A stretch of DNA of 64,000 nucleotides, from the NCBI GenBank assembly GCA_017524805.1, contig JAFXUX010000043.1:19362-83361 (forward strand), given 5' to 3'. A program made the position numbers and the translations under genes. The notes beneath the pieces are model-generated. The model was not told the origin of the DNA. It ran no database searches and saw only the letters and a list, made by a program, of their open reading frames with translations. The DNA is from Candidatus Methanomethylophilaceae archaeon. Its GTDB lineage: Archaea > Thermoplasmatota > Thermoplasmata > Methanomassiliicoccales > Methanomethylophilaceae. Of this stretch, positions 25,479 to 34,521 are shown in pieces; the first letter of the stretch is position 1; every line of letters starts with the position of its first letter.

Positions 25479-26825
25479 ATGATCACCGTAATGAAATTCG
25501 GAGGCACCAGCGTAGGTTCCCCCGAAGCTTTGAGGAGAGTCGCCGGGATAGTTTCAAACACCGAAGGCGAAAGAATAGTGGTCGCCTCGGCCATGTCGGG
25601 AGTCACGAACTTCCTCGTGTCCGCGGCCGAGAGCGATAAGATCGACATCGAAGGCGTGAAGGAGCAGTTCGCCAACAAGCACATCACCGCAGCGGAGAAA
25701 CTCTTCGAGGGCGATGCCATGGACGCGTTCAGGGCGGAGTTCGACGAGAGGATGGTTGCGTTCGAAAATGCGCTGAGATCCGACAGAGCCGACCCGTACT
25801 ACAAGGATGGCGTCGTATCCCAGGGCGAGCGCTTCTCCACCCTCCTTCTGGCCCATGTTCTGAAGGGCATGGGAGTCGATGCGAAAGCCATAACGTCGGA
25901 GGATGCCGGAGTCGTGGCGGAGGGCCACCCCCTCAACGGCTCCGCCAACCTGCCGAAGAGCGAGGCGGAGATGGGGATGAGAGTCAGGCCGCTCCTTTCC
26001 ATGGGCATCGTGCCGGTCATAACCGGATACTACGGGGTCACGGCGGAAGGCAAACCGCTGACCTTCGGAAGAGGCGGATCGGATTACGCCGCGGCCGTGG
26101 TAGCCAACGCCATCGGGGCCGACATGCTGGAGATCTGGACCGACGTGGACGGATTCATGTCCGCCGACCCCAGGATAATCCCCGACGCGAAGAAGATAGA
26201 CGAGATGAATTTCGGCGAAGCGGCCGAGCTCGCCTATTTCGGCGCCAAAGTCCTCCATCCCAGAACCATAGAGCCAGTCAGGATGAGGCACATCCCCCTC
26301 AAAGTCAGGAACTCGTTCAAGCCTGAGGAGCCCGGCACTCTGATACACCACCTCAGAAAGCCGAAGAACGACCTTCTCAGAAGCGTCGCAGCCAAGACAG
26401 ACCTGTCGATAATAACAATCAGCTCCGCGGAGATGGCCTACAGGCCGGCCATGACTGCGAAGCTATTAGAAATGGTCGCCGCGGCGGACGCGATAATCTA
26501 TTCCATATCGACGTCCCTGTCCACCGTCGCGTTCCTCGTGAGCAGCGTCGACGTCAAGACCACTCTGAGGCAGATAAACAGCATCGAAGGATACGACATC
26601 GAGAAGATCGATGTGAAGAGCGGGGTCGCTCTCATCTGCGCGGTAGGAGACAACCTCCTCAACAAGTGCGGCGTCTGCGGGGACATTTTCTCCGCCGTGA
26701 AGGAGGCGAACGCCAACGTGGAGATGATCTCCGAAGGCGCATCCGAAGTCTCCCTTAATTTCGTCGTCCCGATGGGCAAAGTGGTCGACGTGGTGAAGAT
26801 CCTCCACAGCAAATACATGAGCTGA
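25479..26825 (+). CDS. lysC: Aspartate kinase
   Basis: 448 residues. It starts 'MITVMKFGGTSVGSPEALR', the aspartokinase signature, with 'GRGGSDYAAAVVA' and 'WTDVDGFMSADPR' in the kinase domain (about 1-290) and two ACT domains at the C-terminus (about 310-448; 'SLSTVAFLVSSVDV', 'ALICAVGDNLL'). It phosphorylates aspartate at the head of the lysine/threonine/methionine pathways and is probably feedback-regulated through the ACT domains. The 52-base gap from dapA holds no gene. Confidence 0.96.
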   Translation: MITVMKFGGTSVGSPEALRRVAGIVSNTEGERIVVASAMSGVTNFLVSAAESDKIDIEGVKEQFANKHITAAEKLFEGDAMDAFRAEFDERMVAFENALRSDRADPYYKDGVVSQGERFSTLLLAHVLKGMGVDAKAITSEDAGVVAEGHPLNGSANLPKSEAEMGMRVRPLLSMGIVPVITGYYGVTAEGKPLTFGRGGSDYAAAVVANAIGADMLEIWTDVDGFMSADPRIIPDAKKIDEMNFGEAAELAYFGAKVLHPRTIEPVRMRHIPLKVRNSFKPEEPGTLIHHLRKPKNDLLRSVAAKTDLSIITISSAEMAYRPAMTAKLLEMVAAADAIIYSISTSLSTVAFLVSSVDVKTTLRQINSIEGYDIEKIDVKSGVALICAVGDNLLNKCGVCGDIFSAVKEANANVEMISEGASEVSLNFVVPMGKVVDVVKILHSKYMS

Positions 26826-26829
26826 TACG

Positions 26830-28089
26830 ATGATGCGCGAATTCGAGAGCGAAAATGGGCAGATGATCATCGGCGGAGTTCCGGCCGCGAAGATAGCGGA
26901 GGAATTCGGTACGCCGGTATACGTCACTGACGAGCAAAGGGTCAGGGAGAACTACAGGAACATCTGCGGTGCTTTCTCCAGGTTCATGGACACCAAGATC
27001 CATTACGCCTGCAAAGCCAACACAAACCTGGCCATACTCAGGATCCTGGAGCAGGAAGGCTCCGGCATCGACGCGGTTTCCATCGGAGAAGTGAAGGCCT
27101 GCCTCAAGGCCGGATTCACCCCCGACAGGATCATGTACACCGGCGTCAACGTCAGCGACAGGGAGCTCAAAGAAGTCTCTGACCTGGGAGTGATGATCAA
27201 CCTGGACTCGGTCTCCGAGATGGAAAGGCTGGCCAAGATCGCGCCGGGATATCCGGTATCGTTCAGGATCACCCCCGGAGTCGGATCCGGGCACGGCGCC
27301 AAGGTCATCACCGGCAACAAGGGCGCCAAATTCGGGATCCCGCTGGACGATGTGATCGGCACCTACGCCAGAGCCAAGGACCTTGGCTTCGACATCAGGG
27401 GGATACACGCCCACATCGGTTCCGGAGGACAATCCGTGGAGCCTTTCTCGGAGATGATGGAGGTTCTGGTCGGGCTGACCAACGAAATCGCCGAGCTGGG
27501 CATAGACCTGGAATTCATCGACATGGGCGGAGGCATCGGCGTGCCGTACAGGCCCCAGGAAGAGGAGATGGACGTCGGGGAATTGGCATCGATGCTCACC
27601 GACATGATCTCCGAGGAGACGGATGTCAAGACTCTTATCCTCGAGCCCGGAAGATACATCATATGCGATTCAACGATCCTCCTGACGAAGGTGAACGACG
27701 TCAAGGACGCCGGCACCAAGAAGTACGTCGGATGCGACGCGGGATTCAACACTCTCATCAGACCTGCGATGTACGATTCCTACCACTACGTGGCTCTGGC
27801 CAACAAATTCGGCAAGGCATGCACCGCCAAATACGACGTCGTCGGCCCCATATGCGAGACAGGGGACTATCTGGCCCACGACCGCGTGCTTCCGGACCCT
27901 GTGGAGGGAGACATCGTCGCGGTGTACAACGCCGGGGCGTATGGATTCTCGATGTCCAGCAACTACAACTCCAGGCCGCTCTGCGCTGAAGTCCTCGTCA
28001 ACGACGGAAAGGCTGAGCTCATACGCGAGGCCGAGACCGTCGAGGAGCAGTGGAGGCACCAGATAATACCTGAGAGGCTCAGGAAATGA
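26830..28089 (+). CDS. lysA: Diaminopimelate decarboxylase
   Basis: 419 residues, a PLP-dependent fold-III decarboxylase that makes L-lysine from meso-diaminopimelate. 'HYACKANTNLAIL' holds the PLP lysine. 'HIGSGGQSVEPF', 'DMGGGIGVPY', 'EPGRYIICDSTILL', 'GPICETGDYLAHDR' (active-site Cys) and 'AYGFSMSSNYNSRPLCAEVL' follow in order. It starts 4 bases after lysC, and its end overlaps dapF (ATGA). Confidence 0.97.
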   Translation: MMREFESENGQMIIGGVPAAKIAEEFGTPVYVTDEQRVRENYRNICGAFSRFMDTKIHYACKANTNLAILRILEQEGSGIDAVSIGEVKACLKAGFTPDRIMYTGVNVSDRELKEVSDLGVMINLDSVSEMERLAKIAPGYPVSFRITPGVGSGHGAKVITGNKGAKFGIPLDDVIGTYARAKDLGFDIRGIHAHIGSGGQSVEPFSEMMEVLVGLTNEIAELGIDLEFIDMGGGIGVPYRPQEEEMDVGELASMLTDMISEETDVKTLILEPGRYIICDSTILLTKVNDVKDAGTKKYVGCDAGFNTLIRPAMYDSYHYVALANKFGKACTAKYDVVGPICETGDYLAHDRVLPDPVEGDIVAVYNAGAYGFSMSSNYNSRPLCAEVLVNDGKAELIREAETVEEQWRHQIIPERLRK

Positions 28090-28910
28090 AGTTCTGGAAG
28101 TACCAGGGGATCGGGAACGACTTCATCCTGCTGGACGGCATGGACGGCTCGCTCGAGATAGATGCCGGATGGTGCAGGAAAGCTTGCGACCGCCATTTCG
28201 GAATCGGAGCGGACGGAGTGCTCTATGTGCTCCCCGGCGCCGGCACAGACATCACCATGCGCATAATCAATGCCGACGGGAGCGAAGCGGAGATGTGCGG
28301 CAACGGCATCAGATGCGTCGCCAAGCACGCCTACGACTTCGGCATCGTCAAGAAGGAAAGGTTCTCCATACACACCCTCGCCGGAGACCTGGAGGCGGAC
28401 GTCACCGTGGAAGATGGGAAGGCCCGCACCGTCAGAATAAACATGGGCGCCCCCATCCTCGAAGGAAGGGAGATCCCGATCGACCGCGGCGGAAGGTTCA
28501 TAGACCAGCCTTTCGAGGCCGGAGGAGTGGAATTCAGAGCCAACGCGGTATCCATGGGCAACCCGCACTTCATCACCTTCAGCCCTCTGGACGGCCCCAC
28601 GGTCGACAGATTGGGGCCCATCCTCGAATCCCACCCGTTCTTCCCCAGGAAGACCAACGTGGAGTTCTGCAGGATAGAGGACGGGAAAATCCACATAAGA
28701 GTTTACGAAAGAGGCGCCGCTTGGACCCTCGCCTGCGGCACCGGAGCCTGCGCTTCGACGGTGGCGGCCGCCCTCAACGGCTTGGTCCCCTTCGGAGAGC
28801 CGGTGGATGTCCGCCTCCCTGGCGGATGGCTCAGGATAACGGCCGACAGAAACCTGGGATATGTCCTCATGGAAGGTCCGGCCGAACTCGTGTTCGAGGG
28901 AAGCATCTGA
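28086..28910 (+). CDS. dapF: Diaminopimelate epimerase
   Basis: 274 residues. It converts LL- to meso-diaminopimelate using two active-site cysteines, seen in 'AEMCGNGIRCVAKHAYD' and 'LACGTGACASTVAAALN'. The N-terminus 'MKFWKYQGIGNDFILLD' is the usual one. The ATG overlaps the lysA TGA by 4 bases. Confidence 0.97.
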   Translation: MKFWKYQGIGNDFILLDGMDGSLEIDAGWCRKACDRHFGIGADGVLYVLPGAGTDITMRIINADGSEAEMCGNGIRCVAKHAYDFGIVKKERFSIHTLAGDLEADVTVEDGKARTVRINMGAPILEGREIPIDRGGRFIDQPFEAGGVEFRANAVSMGNPHFITFSPLDGPTVDRLGPILESHPFFPRKTNVEFCRIEDGKIHIRVYERGAAWTLACGTGACASTVAAALNGLVPFGEPVDVRLPGGWLRITADRNLGYVLMEGPAELVFEGSI

Positions 28911-28919
28911 GTTGATAAT

Positions 28920-30080
28920 ATGAAATTCGAACAGGCAGACAGGCTCAAGCAGATACCTCCGTATCTCTTCGTGAGATTGGAGCAGCTCTCGGCGGAGAAG
29001 AAGGCCGCGGGCTGGGACATGATCGACTTCGGGATCGGAGACCCGGATCTCCCAACGCCCCGGCGCATAGTCGACAGGATGCGCGAAGAGGCTGGGGTCA
29101 ATGCGAACCAGAAATACTCGTCGTCCGCGGGCGAGAAGGACCTCCGCGCCGCCGTGGCGGAATGGTACGGCAGAAGATACGGGGTCAAGGTGGACCCTGA
29201 CACCCAGGTGTGCGTGACCATAGGCTCCAAAGAGGCCATATTCAACATCGCACAGGCGTTCGTCAACGGCGGGGAGACCATCATCGCGCCTTCGCCCGGA
29301 TATCCGGTGTACTCCGGAGCGGCAACCATCTTCAACGAAGCCAAGTGCGTCAAGGTGCCGCTGAAAGCTGAGAAGGGATGGCTCCTGGACGTGGACGAGT
29401 GCCCCAAGAACGCCAGGATGCTCTATCTGAACTACCCCAACAACCCCACCGGAGCCACCTGCGACCTCGCATATCTCAAAAAGGTCTACGACTGGTGCCA
29501 GGAGAACGGCACGATTCTATGCTACGACAACGCCTATTCAGAGATGTGCTACGACGGATACAAGGCGCCCTCCGCGCTCCAGGCCGGACCCGACTGCATA
29601 GAGTTCGGATCCTTCTCGAAGACGTTCAACATGACCGGATTCAGGCTCGGATACGCCGTCGGGAACCCCGATCTGATCGCAGGGCTGAAGAAGTGCAAAG
29701 GGCAGACGGATTCCGGCGCGCCCATATTCATTCAGAAGGCGGGCATCGAAGCGCTGAGCATGTATGGGGAGCATGGGGAGACCCCCGAGGAGATCGCCGA
29801 CAACATGAAGATCTACGCCGAAAGGAGGAAGACCTTGGTCGACGGCCTCAGAGACCTGGGATTCGACGTCCAGATGCCCAAAGGGACGTTCTACGTGTGG
29901 TTCAACTGCGGCATGTCCTCGTCGGAATTCACACAGAAGATGATCGACGTCGGAGTGATCGTCACCCCGGGATCCGGGTTCGGAGAATCCGCCGAGGGTT
30001 ACATCAGGATGACCGTCACCGAACCGGTCGAGCGCATCAAGATAGCCTTGGAAAGGATGAGACAGGGCAGATACTTCTGA
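28920..30080 (+). CDS. dapL: LL-diaminopimelate aminotransferase
   Basis: 386 residues, a class I PLP aminotransferase. 'IDFGIGDPDLPTPRRIVD', 'YLNYPNNPTGA', 'DNAYSEMCYDGYKAPS' and 'FGSFSKTFNMTGFRLGYAVG' (the PLP lysine in SKTFNMTG) are DapL markers. It converts tetrahydrodipicolinate directly to LL-diaminopimelate, so the operon encodes the aminotransferase variant of lysine synthesis and needs no succinylated or acetylated intermediates. It follows dapF by 9 bases and is the last gene before the hairpin at 30088. Confidence 0.95.
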   Translation: MKFEQADRLKQIPPYLFVRLEQLSAEKKAAGWDMIDFGIGDPDLPTPRRIVDRMREEAGVNANQKYSSSAGEKDLRAAVAEWYGRRYGVKVDPDTQVCVTIGSKEAIFNIAQAFVNGGETIIAPSPGYPVYSGAATIFNEAKCVKVPLKAEKGWLLDVDECPKNARMLYLNYPNNPTGATCDLAYLKKVYDWCQENGTILCYDNAYSEMCYDGYKAPSALQAGPDCIEFGSFSKTFNMTGFRLGYAVGNPDLIAGLKKCKGQTDSGAPIFIQKAGIEALSMYGEHGETPEEIADNMKIYAERRKTLVDGLRDLGFDVQMPKGTFYVWFNCGMSSSEFTQKMIDVGVIVTPGSGFGESAEGYIRMTVTEPVERIKIALERMRQGRYF

Positions 30081-30087
30081 TAAAACC

Positions 30088-30120
30088 GGCCTCTTCCGGT
30101 CGGGGGAGGCCTTCCTTTAT
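30088..30120 (+). terminator. Terminator of the lysine operon
   Basis: GGCCTC (30088-30093) and GAGGCC (30106-30111) form a GC-rich hairpin 7 bases after the dapL stop, followed by TTCCTTTAT. Confidence 0.6.
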
Positions 30121-30214
30121 CCGGCCGCTTCTTTTGATGGCCTGCATGTTGCTTCGACGCAGCCGCTTCCCGGATGGCAACCGATTTATCGCGCTTGCGA
30201 CCTACTCCGGCACC

Positions 30215-31771
30215 ATGCGGCTCATCGCGCTCGATTCCGACCTGACGGTTTCCGAACCAATAGCCCTGATGAACGGGGACGACTGCCTTAAGCTTGGAGT
30301 CAGCCCGGGCGACCGCATCCGCATAGCCTTCGAAGGGACCGCGGTCACGGCCGTCCTGATCTCGGACTCCGTCAAGAAAGGGACGATAAGGATGCCCGCA
30401 TCGGTGATGGAGAAATGCTCCGCGAAGCCCAGGCGCGAGGTCGAAGTCTCGTATTCCCCCCAGCCGGAATCCATCCGCTCCATCAGGAAGAAGATAAACG
30501 GCGGGAAGCTGGACAAAGAGGAGATCGATTCCATAGTGTCCGATGCCATGGAAGGCAACCTTTCCGAGAAGGAGATAATCGCCTTCGTTTCCTCGTTCAA
30601 CGTCAACAACTCCGACCTGTCCGAGGTCGCATACCTCACCAGGTCGATGGCGGACACCGGAGCCCATGTTGACTTCGGCGTGAAGCCCATTTTCGATTTC
30701 CACAGCTTGGGAGGGGTCCCAGGAAACAAGATCACCCCTATCGTCGTCTCGATAATCGCGTCCGAAGGGCTGATAATCCCGAAGATGTCATCCCGCGCGG
30801 TCAGCAGCGCCTGCGGAACATCCGATTTCGTCGACACCTTCTGCGACGTCGAAATGGATTCCAGGCGCCTGAGAGACGCCGTATCCAAAGTGGGCGGGGT
30901 CTTCGCCTGCGGCAACGAGGATTACGCGCCGATCGGAAGCAAGCTCATAAAAGCGGAGCGCCCGATGGGGATAGACCCCTGGCCGACGATGATGGCTTCC
31001 ATCATGAGCAAGAAGATATCCTTGGGGACCACGCACCTCCTGATGGACATCCCGATGGGCCCCGGATCGAAGATCCCCGACATGGACGCGGCCAAAGCGT
31101 TCTCCGATGGCATGATAGACCTCGGCACCATCCTCGGAATTCACGTAGAATGCGCCGTGACCAGGGCGGAACAGCCGATCGGCCGCGCCATAGGCCCGAT
31201 ATTGGAGGCCAAAGAGTGCATAATGGCGCTCGAGAACCGCGATCCGGACCCGTACGTCGTAGACAAAGCGTGCGGATTGGCCGGAATAATTCTGGAGATG
31301 TCCGGCGAGAAGGACGGAAAAGCCCGCGCATCGGAGATATTCAGGTCCGGAAAAGCCCGCGGAAAGTTCCTCGAGATCGTCGAGGCGCAAGGAGGGGACA
31401 GAAACCTATCTTCCGACGACCTCTCCCCGGGATCGTTCTGGAAGGATGTGCACGCAAAAAGGACTGGTGTCGTCCAGGACCTTGATGGATCCAATCTCGT
31501 GGCAATAGCAAAAGGAGCCGGGGCCCCGGCCGACGTCGGAGCGGGAATCTACCTGTTCCACAAGAAGGGCGACCGCGTGAAAGAAGGGGACACCCTCTTC
31601 AGAATATACGCCGAAAGCCGGGGGAAGCTCGATCGCGCTGTGGAATCCGCCAGATCCAGACGCCCCATGAAAGTCATTGAGGAGCCCGCTGACCCTATGC
31701 CGGAGGACATGGTAATCCGCAGGATCCCTTCGAAGGAGATGCTGGACCTCATAAGGATGCGCGTGCGATAA
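30215..31771 (+). CDS. deoA: AMP phosphorylase (archaeal thymidine phosphorylase-like)
   Basis: 518 residues from ATG 30215, about 27 bases after a TATA-like GATTTATC (leaderless). It phosphorolyses AMP to adenine and ribose-1,5-bisphosphate, which archaea pass on to ribulose-1,5-bisphosphate and type III RuBisCO. An archaeal N-domain (about 1-85) precedes the nucleoside phosphorylase core: 'NVNNSDLSEVAYLTRSMADTG', 'DFHSLGGVPGNKITPIVV', 'KMSSRAVSSACGTSDFVD', 'DIPMGPGSKIPD'. The C-domain is 'IAKGAGAPADVGAGIYLFHKKGD'-like. The partner enzymes are not in the window. Confidence 0.93.
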   Translation: MRLIALDSDLTVSEPIALMNGDDCLKLGVSPGDRIRIAFEGTAVTAVLISDSVKKGTIRMPASVMEKCSAKPRREVEVSYSPQPESIRSIRKKINGGKLDKEEIDSIVSDAMEGNLSEKEIIAFVSSFNVNNSDLSEVAYLTRSMADTGAHVDFGVKPIFDFHSLGGVPGNKITPIVVSIIASEGLIIPKMSSRAVSSACGTSDFVDTFCDVEMDSRRLRDAVSKVGGVFACGNEDYAPIGSKLIKAERPMGIDPWPTMMASIMSKKISLGTTHLLMDIPMGPGSKIPDMDAAKAFSDGMIDLGTILGIHVECAVTRAEQPIGRAIGPILEAKECIMALENRDPDPYVVDKACGLAGIILEMSGEKDGKARASEIFRSGKARGKFLEIVEAQGGDRNLSSDDLSPGSFWKDVHAKRTGVVQDLDGSNLVAIAKGAGAPADVGAGIYLFHKKGDRVKEGDTLFRIYAESRGKLDRAVESARSRRPMKVIEEPADPMPEDMVIRRIPSKEMLDLIRMRVR

Positions 31772-31843
31772 TCCCAGGTTTATCGGGAAACCGACGGACA
31801 GCCTTAACAACTGGCTTGGGATACGCATCGCCGGGATGATGCC

Positions 31844-32557
31844 ATGGCGGACGGAAAGATAAGGTTCCCATGCGAGCTGGCGCTGCTGTGCGGGCTGCTG
31901 CTGGTCGCGTTCTCAGTGTGCCTGTTCATCAGGAGCGGGTACGGCACCACCGTGATATCGTCCATACCCCTGATGCTCAGCTACGCCATGCCTGAGCTGG
32001 GTTTCGGCGCGTGGAACGTCATATACCAGCTGGCGCTCATCGGGCTGTGCATACTGATGACGAAGAAGGCCAGCGGAAGCTATGCGTTCTCCATAATCGT
32101 GGCCCTGCTGTTCAGCGCCTTCCTGGATGTCATGAAGGGCCTTCTCAGCGGCCTCCCGAAATCGACTGAGCTGGACCTGATCTACATCGTCGCCGCGCAT
32201 ATCCTGCTGTTCTTCGGCGTGTCCTTCTTCATGAGATGCTACATCCCCCTGCTTCCGGTGGACATATTCATCCGCGACGCCGTCATCACCTACAGGATCA
32301 GATACAGAATCGTGAAGACCGCGTTCGACCTCAGCTGCATCTCCATATCCGCTATTATCTGCTGGCTCGCCCTGGGCAAAATCGTGGATCTGGGAATCGG
32401 AACGCTGGTATCTGCCTTCGTTACAGGGTATTTCGTAGCGTTCATAACCACCAGAATCTACGACAGATTCTTCGAGTTCGTCCCGGCTACGAGCTTCGCC
32501 GCCAGATTCCTTTCCGATGACGCCCCCTGCAAAGCGAAATCAGAGGCTTGCCAATGA
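31844..32557 (+). CDS. YczE/DUF6198-like integral membrane protein
   Basis: 237 residues with five or six predicted transmembrane helices. 'GYGTTVISSIPLMLSYAMPELGFGAWNV' (a turn between helices 1 and 2) and 'GLPKSTELDLIYIVAAHILLFFGV' match the YczE/DUF6198 family of unknown, possibly transport, function. The Cys/Lys-rich tail lies in the cytoplasm. Its stop overlaps the start of the Ntn hydrolase gene (ATGA), so the two are co-translated. Confidence 0.72.
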   Translation: MADGKIRFPCELALLCGLLLVAFSVCLFIRSGYGTTVISSIPLMLSYAMPELGFGAWNVIYQLALIGLCILMTKKASGSYAFSIIVALLFSAFLDVMKGLLSGLPKSTELDLIYIVAAHILLFFGVSFFMRCYIPLLPVDIFIRDAVITYRIRYRIVKTAFDLSCISISAIICWLALGKIVDLGIGTLVSAFVTGYFVAFITTRIYDRFFEFVPATSFAARFLSDDAPCKAKSEACQ

Positions 32558-33453
32558 CCGTCAGCCTCGTGGAAGCAACCTCTGAAATCGACGCGGAAAG
32601 CGCCCGCCGCATCGCCGACAGAATGCAGACAGACATCCGCGGCTGCTCCGCCATATGCAAAGATGGATTCCTCGGCAGGAACTTCGGCATCGGCGGGAAG
32701 GACGCCGCTATAGTGAGGTCGCGCTCCGGGAACCGCGAATCCATCGGGGTTTCGTTCGGCTCGGGGGATATGGCCGAATGGCTCATGGCCGACGGCATCA
32801 ACGATTCGGGTTTCGCATGCTGCCTCAGCGGCATAGGATGGAACGACAAAGGCCGCTCGTCCGGGAGCGCCCTCGGGAAGGATAGGATGAATGCCCTCAC
32901 ATGCGTGCGCTTCCTTCTGGACAACGCCGATTCCGTGGGTTCCGCTGCGAGGCTCCTATCCGAAAAGGACATCTATTCTGCGCCCGGGAATCCGGAAGTG
33001 CATTTCCTGATGGCCGACGGAAAAGATTCGGTCGCCCTGGAATTCGTCGGCGGAAGGATGACTGCGATCTACGACGCAGAATATCTGACAGATTTCCACA
33101 TATCCGGTTTCGAGACGGAAGCCGACCTTCCCAACCACCCGGTCGGCTTGGAGAGATACCGCATCCTGCTCGAAGAGGAGCCTATTCCCGAGCTTCTGAG
33201 GAGGACCGCCTATTCCAACTCCGCAGGAGGCAGGGATTCCCCTTGGATCAGCGAGTGCTACGGCGACTATTCGCCGGCAGGGCTGGGCGATTTCGGGATG
33301 CGCACCCCTATGAAGGAGTGGATGCTGGACATGGCCGACAGACTCATGTCCTCGCCTGGGAAGACCTCGCATACGTCCATATACGACCTCAGGAAAAAAG
33401 AGCTCAGAATATGCGCGGCAGAAAGCTGGGATTGGTCCGTCTTCAGCATATGA
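32554..33453 (+). CDS. Linear-amide C-N hydrolase (Ntn / choloylglycine-type)
   Basis: 299 residues from ATG 32554. 'IRGCSAI...GFLGRNFGIGG' gives a candidate nucleophile Cys31, exposed by removal of about 30 residues as in acyl-transferase-type Ntn hydrolases. 'GINDSGFACCL', 'LTCVRFLLDNADSVGSAARLL', 'HFLMADGKDSVALEF' and 'LTDFHISGF' follow the choloylglycine hydrolase/C45 pattern. Substrates in the family include bile salts, penicillin-type amides and N-acyl amides. A bile-salt role would suit a gut archaeon but is not shown by the sequence. Confidence 0.72.
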   Translation: MTVSLVEATSEIDAESARRIADRMQTDIRGCSAICKDGFLGRNFGIGGKDAAIVRSRSGNRESIGVSFGSGDMAEWLMADGINDSGFACCLSGIGWNDKGRSSGSALGKDRMNALTCVRFLLDNADSVGSAARLLSEKDIYSAPGNPEVHFLMADGKDSVALEFVGGRMTAIYDAEYLTDFHISGFETEADLPNHPVGLERYRILLEEEPIPELLRRTAYSNSAGGRDSPWISECYGDYSPAGLGDFGMRTPMKEWMLDMADRLMSSPGKTSHTSIYDLRKKELRICAAESWDWSVFSI

Positions 33454-33551
33454 CGGCCGGTTTTCATTGGTAATACCCACTTTCGCACTTTCGGCGACCC
33501 CTCTGTCCCCTATTAAATACCGATTCTTGCATGGCAATCTGAGGAATCACA

Positions 33552-34493
33552 ATGGCCCACAAGACCCTTGAAGACATACCAGGAGTAGGACCAGCCATAT
33601 CAGAGAAACTCCGCGAAGCAGGATACAACGATCTGATGGCCATTGCCGTAGCCTCACCGAAAGAGCTCGCAGAAACGTGCGAGATCGGCGAGAAGAAAGC
33701 AATGGACATCATCGAGGGTGCGAAGCTTTGCGCGGACATTGGCGGATTCGAAACCGGAACCGACATCCTTGAGAGAAGGAGAACGATAACCAAGCTCACG
33801 ACCGGCTCCAAAGCGTTCGACGAGCTCCTCGCCGGAGGCCTGGAAAGCCAGTCCATCGTCGAGTTTTTCGGTGAGTTCGGAAGCTGCAAGACTCAGGTCT
33901 GCTTCCAGCTCGCGGTGAACGCCACCCTGCCAGAGGACAGGGGCGGGCTCGACTCGGACGTCATCATCATAGACAGCGAGAACACTTTCAGGCCGGAGAG
34001 AATCATACAGATGGCGAATTACCTTGGCGTCGACCCGGACCAGACGCTGAGCAGGATACACGTCGCCAGAGCGTTCAACTCCCAGCACCAGGTCCTCCTC
34101 GTCGACAAGGCGATGGAGATGGCGCAGACCATGAAGGTCAGGCTCCTCATAGTGGACTCGCTCACATCCCATTTCAGGGCGGAATACGTCGGAAGGGGAT
34201 CTTTGGCCGAGAGGCAGCAGATCCTCAACCGCCATATGCACGACCTCCTCAACTTCGCCACGGTCAACAACGCCGTCATAGCCGTCACCAACCAGGTCGC
34301 GGCCAAACCTGACGCGTTCTTCGGCGACCCGACCAGACCCATCGGCGGGAACATCGTGGGCCACACAGCCACCTTCCGTATCTACCTCAGAAAAGGAAAG
34401 GCCGGCAAGAGAATCGCAAGGCTCATCGATTCGCCCAACCTCCCCGAGGGAGAGGCCGTCTTCACCGTGACCGAAGATGGTATTAAGGACTGA
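33552..34493 (+). CDS. radA: DNA repair and recombination protein RadA, with Cys in Walker A
   Basis: 313 residues, the archaeal RecA/Rad51 recombinase. An N-terminal HhH domain ('[19 protein letters not shown]') precedes the ATPase core: '[19 protein letters not shown]', Walker A, '[15 protein letters not shown]', '[18 protein letters not shown]', '[17 protein letters not shown]'. The P-loop reads GEFGSCKTQ: codon TGC at 33885-33887 puts Cys112 where RecA-family ATPases have an invariant glycine. The length and all other motifs are normal. A TATA-like TATTAAATA and a GAGGA SD lie upstream. Confidence 0.95.
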   Translation: MAHKTLEDIPGVGPAISEKLREAGYNDLMAIAVASPKELAETCEIGEKKAMDIIEGAKLCADIGGFETGTDILERRRTITKLTTGSKAFDELLAGGLESQSIVEFFGEFGSCKTQVCFQLAVNATLPEDRGGLDSDVIIIDSENTFRPERIIQMANYLGVDPDQTLSRIHVARAFNSQHQVLLVDKAMEMAQTMKVRLLIVDSLTSHFRAEYVGRGSLAERQQILNRHMHDLLNFATVNNAVIAVTNQVAAKPDAFFGDPTRPIGGNIVGHTATFRIYLRKGKAGKRIARLIDSPNLPEGEAVFTVTEDGIKD

Positions 34494-34502
34494 AACTTAA
34501 CC

Positions 34503-34521
34503 GGGGGCGTGACCTGCCCCC
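34503..34521 (+). promoter_or_regulatory. GC-rich hairpin with the downstream GTG start in its loop
   Basis: GGGGGC and GCCCCC (6 bp) enclose the 7-base loop GTGACCT, whose first three bases are the start codon of the THUMP methyltransferase gene. A CATTTTCTCTT tract follows, so it could also end radA transcription, 9 bases after the radA stop. Confidence 0.5.
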
